Positions 1-11,730 are shown, numbered from the stretch's first letter. The stretch is DNA of 43,188 bases from Brevipalpus yothersi (GCA_003956705.1 QZCP01000376.1:1-43188), one strand, 5' to 3'. The notes: generated from the sequence alone by a model not told the origin. Translations and numbers: made by a program.

Positions 1-19
1 GAGAGAGAGAGAGAGAGAG
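1..19. repeat. (GA)n at the left edge
   Basis: The window begins inside a pure GA run whose true length cannot be seen. Confidence 0.95.
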
Positions 20-348
20 TCTATGTTGGTCACAGGAAAACTAATCTTAGGTCAATTTTCCTAGCTAAAGAGTAGGAGCAAATCGGTGGATTGATGAACA
101 CATGAGCCGTGTGAGTGTGTATATGAGAGCGAGAAAAGGAAACTGATCGATTTGGTGGTCTCAGTCAATCTTCGCTTCTTCGCTTGGTGTAAGTGTGTGT
201 AAGTAGACTTTGTTCAACCAGATCATTGTTAAGGAATACACAGCATCTTAGGAATAGGAAGAATTGTCCGCACTTTATTCCCATCAGTCATCAATGTGGA
301 GAGGGAAAGTTGATTGTTTTCGCCATCATCCAGACTAGGAGAACAATT

Positions 349-364
349 TCTCTCTCTCTCCCTC

Positions 365-413
<49 letters not shown>
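349..413. repeat. (CT)n microsatellite
   Basis: About 65 bases of CT with two CC interruptions. Confidence 0.95.
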
Positions 414-416
<3 letters not shown>

Positions 417-1899
417 ATACGAAATTGCGAATCGAGTAACTCTGAAAATGATTCTTTTTTCCCTCTCTTTTTTCTCTTTTCTTTTTCCATTCATGCATGA
501 GAAGAGAGAAAAAATATTTGCCAATATTCTGGATGTTTGTGCAAAAGCTGGTGTGTGTATATATATACGGTGACTTTGGTTATGGAAGTTTATGCGATAA
601 ATTGTAGCAAATATTCATCATTTTACAAAATTTAATCCTATTACATCTCTCAGTTGAATTGAATTTGGATAGTAGGCAATTGAAGAGCTTTGATCATTCT
701 TGAATGCTCTCAATATAAAAGCGATCCAATCATCCCACATTCAGCATCCTTCTTCTTTCTTCTTCTTTCTCTTTCTCCTATTTTCAAATTCATCTTCATC
801 TTATTCTCAATTCTGATTCCGCTATACTCCACTGATCGGAATCGAAATCGAAATTCGAGTCAAAGTCTCCTCTCTATCTCTCTCTCTCCTCTAACAATTG
901 GTGATGTCGTAAGAGAGAAAGAATATTCCCTGAAAATGATGCGTTCCACTTGCTCTTTTTATCGATGTAGGCCACATGATACACAGTTTATATATATATA
1001 TTGAAATCATTGTAAAGGAGAAGAGAAATAAATCGTTCAAGATTTGCTTTTTCGTTTTACAATTGGTTAGCTTTGATAACTCACAAACGAATCACCCAGA
1101 CGCATTTCATCATGATCCGTTATTTTTATTTTCCTCTCTCACTCGCTTTTCTTCTGTTCGAAATATACACGCACCCTGGAAGCCTCAGAACTGTATTTCA
1201 GATTATATTTTTCTCTGGAAAAAAAGGAAAATAGAGAAAGCCCATTCCATGAGAGATGAATGGTCATCATGAGTATCGTTCAAGATCTGTTTTATGCTTT
1301 TTTCTTTCTTTCTCTTTCTTTCGATTGTCCAAGCAAAACATTCAGTCAGGCAGCTATCGTCGGGATGATGAAAGATAAACTTGAAATGGCCATTTATACA
1401 CAATTCGTTGCATAATTCATTTCAATGATTTCATCTAGATGATTGGAAAAAGGGATCCTGTTTCCCTAATCATTATAGTCACTTTTTTCTTCCTCTTCCT
1501 CTGTCCTAGGCGGAGTGATAGTCTTGAGACATTCTCTCGCTTTCTCGCTGAATCAGAGACAAAGTAGTTCACACACACAAACCATTCTGATGAGTTTGGG
1601 TGAATATTAAGGAATAGAAGAGTGAGATAGAGGGAATCATTCTGGGTATGCCTTCTATCTCAATTGAACTACCACTTTCAGTTATCTGATATCCTTAATG
1701 GAATAGCCTGTCGAAGGATGATAATGACGATCTGGTTGGGTGAGAATTTTACTTTACTTTCATCAAAGTAAAGAGAGAGGTTTTTGAGCAAGGAAGAGCT
1801 TTCTAGTATTCAATGGTGACAGAGGAGAGTTTCCTTCAGAGATTACTATATATTCACTACTACTTTCACTTTCATGTAATCTAAGTTCTTATCACTGGA

Positions 1900-1901
<2 letters not shown>

Positions 1902-1962
<61 letters not shown>
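1902..1962. repeat. (GA)n microsatellite
   Basis: About 61 bases of GA, some 215 bases before the LIM exon acceptor. Confidence 0.95.
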
Positions 1963-1965
<3 letters not shown>

Positions 1966-2178
1966 AAGTAGAAGAGCCATAAAATTTTCGGTCGATACAG
2001 TAGCTTTAAACCGAATAGTCTATGGGTAATGTTATTATTATTATTTATGCGATTAGAATATATTGTAGAGTTTGGGTGTTCAAAATTATCTTGTTGAAGG
2101 ATGTGGAATTTTTTCAGTTTCAAAATATTCCCAGCGTTTGACTGTTTTCTTTTTTGTATTCTTTCTACTTTTCCACAG

Positions 2179-2416
2179 ATTTTGTGTTGGAGACAGATTT
2201 TACCTACATGAAGATAAAATATTGTGTGAAGAGGATTTCAAAGAAATATCATCACGACACCCACAACTGGACCATCTAGCTAATTCAGTGGTACATTCAA
2301 ATTGTACCAAAAAAAGTGAGCCCAACGCCAATCGTGATCCAGCCATGGCCCATCCAACACATCTTAATAATCAAATTTCCAATACACAACGTTCATATTC
2401 TTGCCATGATGGCTAA
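2179..2416 (+). CDS. Bx: LIM-only (LMO/Beadex-type) protein, terminal exon only
   Basis: This is the last exon of a LIM-domain gene; the stop is TAA at 2414-2416. An acceptor AG at 2177-2178 precedes it and the first base completes a split Arg/Lys codon. The exon opens with FCVGDRFYL, then ILCEEDF, the second half of a C-terminal LIM domain including its last zinc ligands. This segment matches LMO1/2/3 and Drosophila Beadex (CxGDRFYL then ILC) much better than Islet, Lmx or LMO4. LMO proteins are nuclear adaptors that bind LDB/Chip and compete with LIM-homeodomain factors; that role is family knowledge. A tail of about 55 residues, rich in His, Asn and Ser, follows the LIM domain and is not recognised. 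Upstream exons carrying the first LIM domain were not found and should lie left of the window, so the gene is truncated here. Other LIM families cannot be excluded from half a domain. Confidence 0.72.
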
Positions 2417-2487
2417 CTTGTGGAATGGTGAAAGTGAAACCAAGTCACTATCAGTGCTGAGAAGATGTTGGCAAACCTAAAAACTTG

Positions 2488-2493
2488 AATAAA
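2488..2493 (+). terminator. Polyadenylation signal AATAAA for the LIM gene
   Basis: A canonical AATAAA lies 72 bases after the TAA stop of the LIM exon, a normal spacing for a short 3' UTR. Another AATAAA-like hexamer lies near 3032. Confidence 0.5.
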
Positions 2494-3327
2494 ATTGATT
2501 CACCACACTTCATTACCTGTGCTCATCATTTGTGGGAATTCTTGTGCATATTGAGTGAAAGTATATAAATATATCATGCCAATCTTGACTGTGAAATAGA
2601 GAAAGAAAATTGATATTTTGCCATCTATTCAAGAATCTTGGAAAATTATCTTGAGAATAATTTCCAATTTCTCATCATCATTTGCTACAATAAACAATCT
2701 AATAAGTGTTTCCAATTGGTTGGTTGATGAACTATACCACTCTTTCCATGATGATGATAATATTACATGGACAATTTTCTGCGCGTTTTTTTCTAGTATA
2801 TTAAATGAACTCTATCCATTTGATGGAAGAAAAAGAACAGAAAGAGAAGGAAGAATAAGAAGAGAAAAAAAATCAATTGTCAATCTGACAAATAAATCGA
2901 CATCTAATCGCATGCAACTAATGTGTGTATATGTTCAGATGATAATAGGGACTATCTTTGATCTTCTATCTATTCCTTTCTCTCTTTCTCAAATTGCATT
3001 CTGTGTATCATAATCAGATGTAAATTAAATCAATAAAGACATTATTATTATTATTGGCAGTAAGATGAGGATTGCCTTGTACCATGAATACCGTACCACT
3101 TTCATAGTATATTTATATATCGCATGTTGATGATGATGGAATGAATGTCGCGAGAGCATGCCTTTCAATTATATTAATATTCTCTTTCTCTCTTTCTCTC
3201 TCTTTGGATTCCCTTCATAATTCAAGAGAACTCCAAGAGATCAACCTCGCCTCGCCTCATGCATTCTATCTAACTATTCTCAACTGTGTTCGAGCATCTC
3301 GTCTGCCTCTTGGAGCCCATTCATTTG

Positions 3328-3363
3328 AGAGATAGAGAGAGAGAAGCATCTCTCTCTCTCTCT
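3328..3363. repeat. Back-to-back GA and CT tracts forming an inverted repeat
   Basis: An AG run (3334-3344) is followed after about four bases by a TC run (3349-3361). The two arms are reverse complements and could fold into a near-perfect hairpin. Confidence 0.75.
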
Positions 3364-3547
3364 TTGCTGTGTATATGTGTGTTGCATCATGAACATGCTT
3401 TCAACCAGATTAATATCTAATAGGATTGCATTCCTATTCGGTTAATTGCAGTTGGGAAACGCAGCCGTGGATGTTGAGCTGATGGGGTGGCCATTCGCTT
3501 CACAGGGGCAATCGAATCACCTTTTCGCAAGTTTCTATGGCTAAAAG

Positions 3548-3550
<3 letters not shown>

Positions 3551-3592
<42 letters not shown>
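3551..3592. repeat. (GA)n microsatellite
   Basis: About 42 bases of GA; a GT run follows near 3643-3660. Confidence 0.95.
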
Positions 3593-3596
<4 letters not shown>

Positions 3597-3770
3597 TGGA
3601 TATAATCATTGAATTGATCCCATTATTTTGAGTCACGTTAGAGCATGTGTGTGTGTGTGTAAAGCAATTCATCAGCAAAGAGCAAATCAATGTTCGTAAT
3701 TCAAAGCATTCAAGGCATTTAATGGAGAATGAAACGGGCCCTAATCAAACCCTGCCTCTGGAGCGGAGAA

Positions 3771-3814
3771 GATGAGGATGAGGATGAGGATGAGAGAGAG
3801 AGAGAGAGAGAGAG
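3771..3814. repeat. GATGAG tandem merging into (GA)n
   Basis: About four copies of a GATGAG-type hexamer lead directly into a GA run. Confidence 0.8.
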
Positions 3815-4630
3815 TTCCAAAAAGAGCTTGTGAGCTTGATCTGATTGTTTTGAGAACAAGCAAGATAAGTGAGTGGGGTGGGATGGGAGAGATTGTTTAG
3901 CTGTACAAAAGTTTCCCAACATCACTTTGAAATTGTATTCTCTGGGAATTATGGTCCATCAGAATGAGGATGTGCTCGATCGAAATCACTTTTCATAGCA
4001 ACAGATGAGAGATGATGTTGACTTGAGAGATGTTGTAGAGAGTGAGAAAAGGGAAACTTTTTTCTCAGAATTGCTCATCATCTTTTTCATCTCATACTTT
4101 TACTTGAGCTTTGAGTAGTTATCCTGAGCTCTGGTGTGGAATTAATTCAGTTAGTCACTAGTTTTCTTCTTAAGTAATATTGGGATCATCATACATTTTG
4201 CTGATGGGTTTCATAGCCAACCAATTCAGATGGTTTACTTTCAATATACACTTGTCCTAGATCAGAGCAGTAGAGAAGTAAATATGGGAATCGTTTCCAA
4301 ACCTAAATTGCAAGATTAGTGAGAAACTGATTAAAGCAGATTAATTGATCATTAAAATTGTCTACACTACACTTCCCAGTTTTTCAAAATTCTGAGAAAT
4401 ACAATAAAAGTCTATCAACAAGGTAGAAAAAACTCGATATCATTAATGAATTTTTTCCGGCAGAGTTTTTCATCTAAAAGGCTTTCATAATTACCATGAA
4501 TATTAGAAGATTTTTCCACAGAATTGAAATTTTAACTCTCAAAAAAATTCATATACTCATTTATGAATAATTTACCAAGATATTTCTGCCAAATATATCC
4601 TCATTCTGGTTGACAATGATGGAAAAGACT

Positions 4631-5173
4631 TTACCATAATCGAACTTCATTGAAACCGCCAATTGAATTGGGTTCATAAAATATATCTTCAACAGGACAC
4701 ACACGACTTAATTGCTTGTTCAACAGATCTATGAATGCCATGATCCTCAGCTGTTGACGAATTAGGAAGGCTGAAAAACTATAAGTGAATAGATAAATGG
4801 TGAAACGGATGATACACCTGAAGAAAACTGTATGCATCATCATTTCAAGAGATTTATCCACTTCACGATTCATTGCTAAGATGGTGGCCAATAATAATGT
4901 TCCACTGAGGACCGAAAATGCTATGAACAAAACTAACATAATTTTGAGTAGCCATCTACGATTATTGACTGTAGCATCTAGGACTAATCCATAAATTATT
5001 AATCTCAGACTTTCGATTAAGATTTCGAATGTATCATCATTGGCTGCACCCCACAAAAAGCCCATAAGTGATATGAGCATAAAAATTCCCGATCCTAATT
5101 CAAGAAATAGAGATGTTTGGCGAAGTTTTTGTTCAGCTCCATATTTCAAGTATTCCAATGAATACTGATCCAT
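4631..5173 (-). CDS. Orphan single-exon four-helix membrane protein
   Basis: The reading frame encodes 180 residues from the ATG at 5171-5173. I chose this start because its context is CACCATGG, a near-ideal Kozak site. An in-frame ATG at 5261-5263 would add 30 residues in a weaker context. Four hydrophobic stretches are visible at roughly residues 21-41, 49-67, 75-101 and 113-137, with short charged connections, so an integral membrane protein is likely. The C-terminal 40 residues are hydrophilic (motif CPVEDIFYEPN) and probably lie on one side of the membrane. No cysteine pattern, EF-hand or channel signature places it in a family I know. No introns are needed, unlike its neighbours, so a retrocopy or a lineage-specific gene is possible. 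Chance openness is unlikely given the length, the helix periodicity and the strong start. Confidence 0.6.
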   Translation of the reverse strand: MDQYSLEYLKYGAEQKLRQTSLFLELGSGIFMLISLMGFLWGAANDDTFEILIESLRLIIYGLVLDATVNNRRWLLKIMLVLFIAFSVLSGTLLLATILAMNREVDKSLEMMMHTVFFRCIIRFTIYLFTYSFSAFLIRQQLRIMAFIDLLNKQLSRVCPVEDIFYEPNSIGGFNEVRLW

Positions 5174-5263
5174 GGTGAGAATCGAAAAGAGAGACTTGAA
5201 CCAACACAAAATATTAAGGGTAAGAAAATATTGTGGACAATATATCTTCAAATTCACATTCAT

Positions 5264-6633
5264 GCAGTATAAGTATTAGCATTTTTGGTGGACATTTACA
5301 TGAATTAAAAATATTCATGTCTGAATTCGCGGTCATTTCAGGGAGAAGGTACACTTTTCCAACCGAGAAACAGTAGTATTTGAAAGAAAAAATTCCATGA
5401 ATAAATCAGAAGCTAATCCAATAGCCAATCGATTTTAATTAATAAGTTTTGTCTTCCACTCTTCATGTAGATGTGAACAAAAACTGGAAATATTTGCATC
5501 ATTAATGAGTCTCATATGTGAGCTTCAAGGAACATGAATAACAACTCGGTGAATCATTGCAACAATCATGGATGAGTGAGGATAAGGAAACAATGTTAAT
5601 TGATTACTTCAATTATCCAATCAATTAGCCTCTGACGGCTTAAGTCCATCTTATTTAAATTCGTTCTGGTATAAATATTTTATTCGATTTCCATCAGATA
5701 AGCTCGTTCAGCAATTCTCTTCAAAATTTGAATTCACAATCGAGTTTTGATGGCGCAACCAATGTCAATACATGACATACATATATATCACTCATACATA
5801 TCTACATGTACATATACATATGTACATACATAACGGTAAAAATGTTTCAAGATGAAAAAACATATCATTCACACATCTTCAAATATATTTGACGCATCAT
5901 GATATCTGTACAAGATCAAGATGAAGATTTATTACATTGTATCGTCGAACATGATACATCATGATAAACTCTTCCCTATGCCTTGAAGATGCATCTGTTT
6001 TCCAAGGATGGTACCGTTATAACAGTGGAGGTGAGTGACTGCACCTTAATTTTCATGAAAACGATCTTCATCATAGTAACTTATTTGAATTTGAACATTA
6101 CTAAAGGAAGGCAATAATAATATTTAGAAATTCAAGCGAAAAAGAAGAAGAAGAAAAAAAAATATCGAGATGAGTATCAATATGCAAGTGCGACGCTTCT
6201 TATAATTGCGTGAATAAAGTTCAATAAAGAGCGACCCGAGAATGGGTTTGGCGCGCTCGAGGTCCATGAATTAAGCACGTTTTGAAACCATTTCTGTCTC
6301 GATTCGATTCGATCATGCATTACATATATACTGAATCATCTTCGATTTCAAAGACAGACAAAGATAGATGAATGGTTGGAAGAAGAACGAAGTAAACTTA
6401 TTCGGTTATGGACAGGCAATGAGAACCTCACGATATTAACCATCATCATCTTAACATCATCAGAAGGTCTTCTTCTTCTCATCTTGATTTTCTCTCTCTC
6501 TAAGAATCACTTTCACTTTCACTTGATTGCGTGAGTGGGAAATTCTTCTACCTGCTAATGAAACCCTCCTCTCATCTCTCTCTTCACTTAAATTCAAATC
6601 TTGACTCCCCTTCAAAAAACGAAAGGCTTGACC

Positions 6634-6689
<56 letters not shown>

Positions 6690-6758
6690 TATCTATCTCT
6701 TTTACTCTCTCTGAGCTGAAGATGAGCTCTCTCACTGGCCACGAGAGTTGATATTGCT
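5264..6758. other. Intergenic spacer between membrane-protein and cuticle genes
   Basis: No exon is supported. A patch at about 5770-5832 is built from TACATA/TATGTA units. A long CT tract lies at 6638-6685. The remainder is AT-rich unique-looking sequence. Confidence 0.5.
6638..6685. repeat. (CT)n microsatellite in the cuticle gene promoter region
   Basis: About 48 bases of CT lying some 75 bases upstream of the TATA box. Confidence 0.95.
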
Positions 6759-6764
6759 TATAAA
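6759..6764 (+). promoter_or_regulatory. TATA box of the cuticle protein gene
   Basis: TATAAA (in a gcTATAAAAc context) lies 115 bases before the ATG. This predicts a start of transcription near 6785-6795 and a 5' UTR of about 90 bases. Cuticle protein genes commonly have TATA promoters. Confidence 0.6.
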
Positions 6765-6878
6765 ACAAATACTTATATTACAACTGGATGTAAAACTTTC
6801 CTCTTCTTCGATCGACTCGCTTGTGTTTGTGTGTTTGAAGCCAAAAAAATAATTGTATATCTTTTTTTGTGATCAAAA

Positions 6879-7493
6879 ATGTTTCTCTCAGCACGTTTCT
6901 CCGTTCTATTAGCAGTTCTTCTTGTCGTATCGGTTGATGCCCAATATCGCCGAAGACGACAGAGAACTCGTCCTGCAGCCCCTGCTGTTTCCGCTGGAAA
7001 TTATGTCGAGGAATCCTATGTGAGTATTTTCGAAAGAATCGTAGAACGATAGAGTTAATAAATTCAAGATTATCTTCTACACTATTGGTGACTTTTCGGG
7101 CCCATCTCTAATCTGATTTCTTTCAATTTTTGTGCATCATCTCTATGTGGAAATAATATTATCAACCATCATCATCATCTCCACCAGCCTCCTCAACCTC
7201 ACTCATTTAATTACGATGTAACTGATGAATTCGGCAATCAACGATACCATCGTGAAGAGGGTGATGGAAGTGGACGAGTGACCGGCAGCTATGGTTATAC
7301 CGATGCCTATGGAATCTATCGATATGTGGACTATGTTGCTGATGAGAATGGCTATCGTGCCACCATCAGAAGCAATGAGCCTGGTTTGGATAATCCACCT
7401 CCAGCGGATACCACTTATGATCTATCTCCTCCTCCGGCTGATGCTTATGCCGCTAGACCAACTCGAACGAGAAGAGCTAGCTATCGAGCTTGA
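6879..7493 (+). CDS. Cuticle protein with R&R chitin-binding domain
   Basis: Two exons, 6879-7019 and 7188-7493, are joined in phase 0 (donor gtgagt, acceptor ccaccag) and give 148 residues. Residues 1-21 are a signal peptide (hydrophobic core around LLAVLLVVSVDA). A basic, Arg-rich segment follows. Exon 2 carries a Rebers-Riddiford domain at about residues 54-113, with FNYDVTDEFGNQRYHREEGD, then GSYGYTDAYG, then YVADENGYRA and a terminal NEPG. This is the classic Y-x-A-D-E-x-G-Y core that binds chitin in arthropod cuticle. The tail is Pro, Ala and Arg rich. A short first exon carrying only the signal peptide and N-terminus is the usual layout for this family. A TATA box lies upstream and AATAAA lies 72 bases after the stop. 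The protein is secreted by epidermis into cuticle (family knowledge). Assignment to the R&R family is secure; the RR-1/RR-2 subclass is not settled. Confidence 0.93.
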
Positions 7494-7564
7494 GAAGAAG
7501 AATTCAAATAATCATGTTGGAACTCTAATTTTTGAAAAATCTTTGAATTGAGAAAATTACATGA

Positions 7565-7570
7565 AATAAA
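7565..7570 (+). terminator. Polyadenylation signal of the cuticle gene
   Basis: AATAAA lies 72 bases past the TGA stop and is the only canonical hexamer in the near 3' flank. Confidence 0.6.
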
Positions 7571-8144
7571 CTTGTTCCATTCACAATCCTATTTGTTTCA
7601 ATTATTCTTACCAATCTTTGCACCAAAATCATCAGATTATGCCGAGAAAATCGGTTTTTGGTCTGAGAAGTAGCGGATCATAAAGCTATTGGCCTAAAAA
7701 GTTATGCTATTTGGGATAGAAAATCAGTTGCATATATTTTGAGAGAACAAATGGAAATACTTTGAAGATTTTTATGAATAAGTTTAATAAATAATCCATA
7801 ATTTTCACCAGTATAAATTGCATAGACCAGTACGCTTTAGCCGTGTAGCTACAAATTACCATGATTCATTTCTTCTTAATACACTATAGATGATTTCATG
7901 TAGGTAAATAATGTCCCTGAACTGAAAATTGTAATTATAGTGATTCATGGTAGACAGATGGTGAGCAAGTAATTGAAAAATTTACAGAGAGAAAGAGAGA
8001 GAGAGAAAGGGCTGAATCATGAATAGGTTGCGATGAGTCGAATAGAGAAAATGAATACTTTTTTTTGTGTATTCTATCTACTAATGATGAAATGATATGC
8101 ATGCAAAAAATGAAAAATTGAATCATTTCGATCTAAAGCTAGTA
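7571..8144. other. Convergent 3' flanks of cuticle and fibrinogen-domain genes
   Basis: The two genes end toward each other across about 570 bases of AT-rich sequence. No coding region or canonical minus-strand AATAAA was seen. Confidence 0.5.
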
Positions 8145-9987
8145 TCAAGCATTTCGATTCTGTTGAATTGGCATCGAAAGAGGCCTTATTGACATTTGAA
8201 CTTGCTTCAATGATTTGATCGCATCAAATGATGTCCACCGTATACCTCCTACACCATGAAGTACTGATTCATCCTCATCACGATAAATACCCGTTAAATG
8301 AATAGCAGTACAATGTTCAGCATTCATCCACCAACCTGAAATGTGATGATAATAGTTGAAAAATATCACATTAAGCTGCAGGGCAATTCTTATGAATCGC
8401 AAAAATAAAATATTTTTACTCACCAGTCTTGATGGAATCAAGTTCACATCTTTGTAAGCGAAAATCGCTGAATCGATCACTAGTAACGAAATCTGTATGA
8501 TTGTATTGAAGAAAAAGCTTGGCAACTTGAAGATCCGATTTGATGGGTTCTCCAATAATCATTCGATAATTTTCCCGCTCTCCAAGAACTTGGAAATTCG
8601 AAAAGTATATGGTTTTACATCGACCATCAAAGGAAAACAATTCAATTCGTAAAATTTGTGGCTCTTGACTGGTTAATCGGTGGATCTTCTCATTTCCTAG
8701 CCATAATTCATCACGAGAATCGCCAAAACCATTGCGGTACATTTTCCAGTTGTGTCCAAAATCTGTTCGCTTACTTTTCTCAGCGAAATGGCCTCGACGC
8801 AAGATAACCTTCGAAGATATTTGGATAATAATCATGAATTAATCAGAGGAAGATGAGATGAAAGATGAGCTCCTCTCAAGGAAAATTATTAATTAATTAA
8901 TTCATCAACTTACTGTCCAACCTCCTCCATCTGACATATCGCAATAAATACGAAGAGTGCTTTCAATCCGTATGATGTAACTGTCCGAACATGTACCGTT
9001 ATTCTGATAAACTTCAGCACAATCCTTGGGTGAAATAGCATTCAGCTCTTTGTTACATGCTCGTCGAGGAACCCCTTTCGGATTAATATTTGGACATGGA
9101 GCTACCATGGCATTGTGTTCGACCACTGGTTGAACATTTTTATTTAACGCTCGACCATCTTGATTCTGATTTTGACTTGGAGGAATTGTTCTATTGTTGT
9201 TACTGTTGATATTGTTACCATTCCCCGGTGCAGTACAGCGACTTTCTAGCAACTCATTAAGTCTCTCAAATCGAAATCTCAGGGCATTTACATCTTTTTG
9301 CATTGATCCAATATCGGAAGATGCTGGACCTGAGCCACTTACACGCTCCTGGGTATCAGCTAACATTCTTTTCAGATCATTAACATTCTCACCAATTCCC
9401 ATGTAAGTTTTGTTAAGTTCGGTGCGAACACTATTTTCAACCTGAAGACGCCACACTTGAAGTTCTTCTTTCACAGTTTTTCGAATTAAATCCACAATCA
9501 AATCTGATGGTTCTTCTTGACCACTTCGAGGACGAGAATAATTACTTTCAATTAGTTTAATTAACTTATTTAACTGGTCAACTTGGGCTTTATTTCCGTT
9601 GTGGGAATATTCGATCATATTTTGTATCTTGTGGGCTTGATGTTGTGAATCTTTCAGTAGTTGTCCTGTTTGATTGATGATACCTTCAACTTTGTTCATT
9701 ACATAAGCCATTTTGACGATAGTATCATCAACTTTTGCCAAACTTGCGGTCATTCTAGACTCAATTTGTTCCATCTTTAGCATCAATGTTTGCTGCTCCG
9801 ATCTCATCAAATCAATTCGAGAGATGACCACATCAGTATTTTTTTTGGCCATTTCGGACATCATAAAAACTCGACTCTTACAACTCATTTCGGCCCCATA
9901 TATTGGTGACCAATAAGCACACAAAAGCACAAACAGTATCATTATTCGTCCTGATAGGCTGATTGATGATGAAGCAATGTGATACAT
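8145..9987 (-). CDS. Secreted coiled-coil protein with C-terminal fibrinogen-related domain
   Basis: Three minus-strand exons, 9987-8914, 8808-8424 and 8335-8145, join in frame (phases 0 and 1, GT-AG introns of 105 and 88 bp) to give 549 residues. Residues about 14-32 form a signal peptide ending IYGA; Met16 is an alternative start. Residues about 40-250 are hydrophilic with heptad-like Leu, Ile and Met spacing and several Asn glycosylation sequons, so a coiled-coil oligomerisation rod is likely. An Asn/Gln-rich linker follows. The fibrinogen C-terminal domain starts near residue 322: DCAEVY, YCDMSDGGGWT, RNGFG, ELWLGNEKIHRLT, then GWWMNAEHC and a final MSIRPL. The architecture resembles angiopoietin, ficolin or tachylectin-like proteins, which in arthropods often act as secreted lectins in immunity or adhesion. 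That role is inferred. The usual DxDND calcium loop before the last disulfide is missing, so ligand binding may differ. Confidence 0.9.
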
Positions 9988-11268
9988 AATTTTTCTGTTT
10001 ATGGTTAAATAAAATCAATCATGAGAAACAAAACCACATGAAACACAATATTTCACTAGTTAAATGAACAATGTTTTCTCAAGATAAAGACTGTTGGCAA
10101 GGCGAAGACATTTCACTCTTGATGTGTACCGTTAACTTTGCTACACATCTAACAAGTGCCATAGATTACCAAAGGAAAGGGAAAGAGAAAAGAGAAAAGA
10201 ATGTTTTGCCAAGAAAGTTTATTCTGGGAAATGCAAGCCAACAAAATTGTCATTGACATCCATTGCCATGGTCGGAAAAAGAAGATTTGGATAAGGTCCT
10301 CTCTCTTTCTTTCTCTTTCTTTCTTACTTTTTGTGAATTAGCATCTTCCGCTTTGTTTTTCTTCTTAGCTTGAGAGCTGTAGTAACTACCCACCAACTGT
10401 TTAGATGTTGATTTTCGATGAGATTGCGGAAACTTTTCGCTTGCCACAGAGATTTTCTGTCTATGAATATACATATACATCCTTGATGATTTCTGAGAAA
10501 TTCAAAGTTCACTGGTCAGAGCAGGAAGTGGTGGAAAGTTCTGAGAATGAGTTCATGGTGAATCACAGCGTTCAGTAGTCAAAGCTGAGTGTTAATAATT
10601 GTTGCCAGATTCACTTCTTCTATTGTGATACCTAAATTTTTAATCAAATAATTTTTTCCTCATCTTGATAACATTCCATGTGAAATGGAGGTGGAAGGGA
10701 AAATTGGTAAAATTTAATGGCAAAAGAATTAACTTTTCCGCTATTTTCCCGCTGAATTATAAGCGTTTCGTTACTAAAGACTTCTGGTTCTTCAAAAGGT
10801 CCAGTTGTGCATGTTTAACCCGCTTTCGGCTGAAGATCACTTTCATCCAGTTCTAAGTATCCATGCCTCATCTTCATGGCCATAATAAGAGGTGTTGCTT
10901 TCGATGTGTGTGTGTGTGTGTGTATGTGTGCTTGTGTATATGTAAGATAGAGCTAATCAAATAAACACACGTTCTTACTGGCCAACATTCCAAAGTACAG
11001 GTACATAAATGTGTTTCGTATGCATAAGTTGCCAAACTCTGTGTGTGTGTGTGCTATACGTTCGAATATTATGTTTAAAAAATTGCTTTTATTTACTAAT
11101 AAACTTGTCCTAAGAGAGAAAGTGGCAAATGATCTGCATGATGAGTAATTTAAAGGTGCTCAGGTGTCTGTAGAGTGCTCCTATCTATCTCTCTGTTCTC
11201 GATTCAATTCGTTCTTCATCATCATGTCAACGGACGAATATGAGGGGATTTGGACAATCGAAGAAAGA

Positions 11269-11275
<7 letters not shown>

Positions 11276-11334
<59 letters not shown>
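11276..11334. repeat. (GA)n microsatellite
   Basis: About 59 bases of GA in the divergent spacer. Confidence 0.95.
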
Positions 11335-11338
<4 letters not shown>

Positions 11339-11675
11339 GAGATGATCCTCTTTGCTGGTCCAGTAGATATCATCAAGTGAAGACAAGTACCATTCATCAT
11401 GCGGGTCAAGATAATATCCGAGTAATGATCAAGTCTGATGGATATGTTGCTAAAGCATTCACAAACCCTCGAGCGGATATCGCGTTGAATGAGACACCTT
11501 CCAGAAATGAGGAATAAAAAGTGTATCATTGTTGAAAGATTATGGCAATAAATGAATTGTTTTTCTTTATTATCATCATTAATTTCCGAAAAAGAGTTTC
11601 AACAGAAGAATTGTAATTGCTCTCAGAAAATGGGGATAGATTGAGAGAAAAATCTTCTCCAGTTCAACCAGATTG

Positions 11676-11678
<3 letters not shown>

Positions 11679-11726
<48 letters not shown>
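11679..11726. repeat. (CT)n microsatellite
   Basis: About 48 bases of CT, inverted relative to the GA tract about 345 bases upstream. Confidence 0.95.

Positions 11727-11730
<4 letters not shown>

Larger units (their letters stand above)
1..2178. other. Intron-like DNA upstream of the LIM exon
   Basis: No coding exon could be supported here on either strand. The open frames present are low-complexity readings of CT/GA tracts. The stretch ends in a pyrimidine-rich acceptor (ttttccacag) that opens the LIM exon, so much or all of it is probably the last intron of that gene. It holds a (GA)n tract at the very start, a CT tract at 349-413, a GA tract at 1902-1962 and a short ATT run near 2033-2047. 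Confidence 0.6.
2494..4630. other. Intergenic spacer, no gene supported
   Basis: This holds the 3' flank of the LIM gene, GA/CT tracts (3328-3363, 3551-3592, 3796-3814), a GT run near 3643-3660 and a GATGAG-type tandem at about 3771-3794. The open frames at 2618-3013 and 3141-3335 have no recognisable domain, signal peptide or splice support. Confidence 0.5.

Noticed and set aside
193..573. 126-residue plus frame with a long Ser-Leu run
   Set aside because: It is a translation of a CT microsatellite with no start context, domain or splice support; the same holds for the antisense Arg-Glu frames over it.
6180..6290. GC-richer patch considered as a tRNA or other RNA gene
   Set aside because: No A-box/B-box pair or cloverleaf could be drawn; a scan of the rest of the window also gave no tRNA.
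11164..11517. 117-residue plus frame containing an Arg-Glu run
   Set aside because: The middle third is GA microsatellite, and the flanks show no domain and no matching intron signals.
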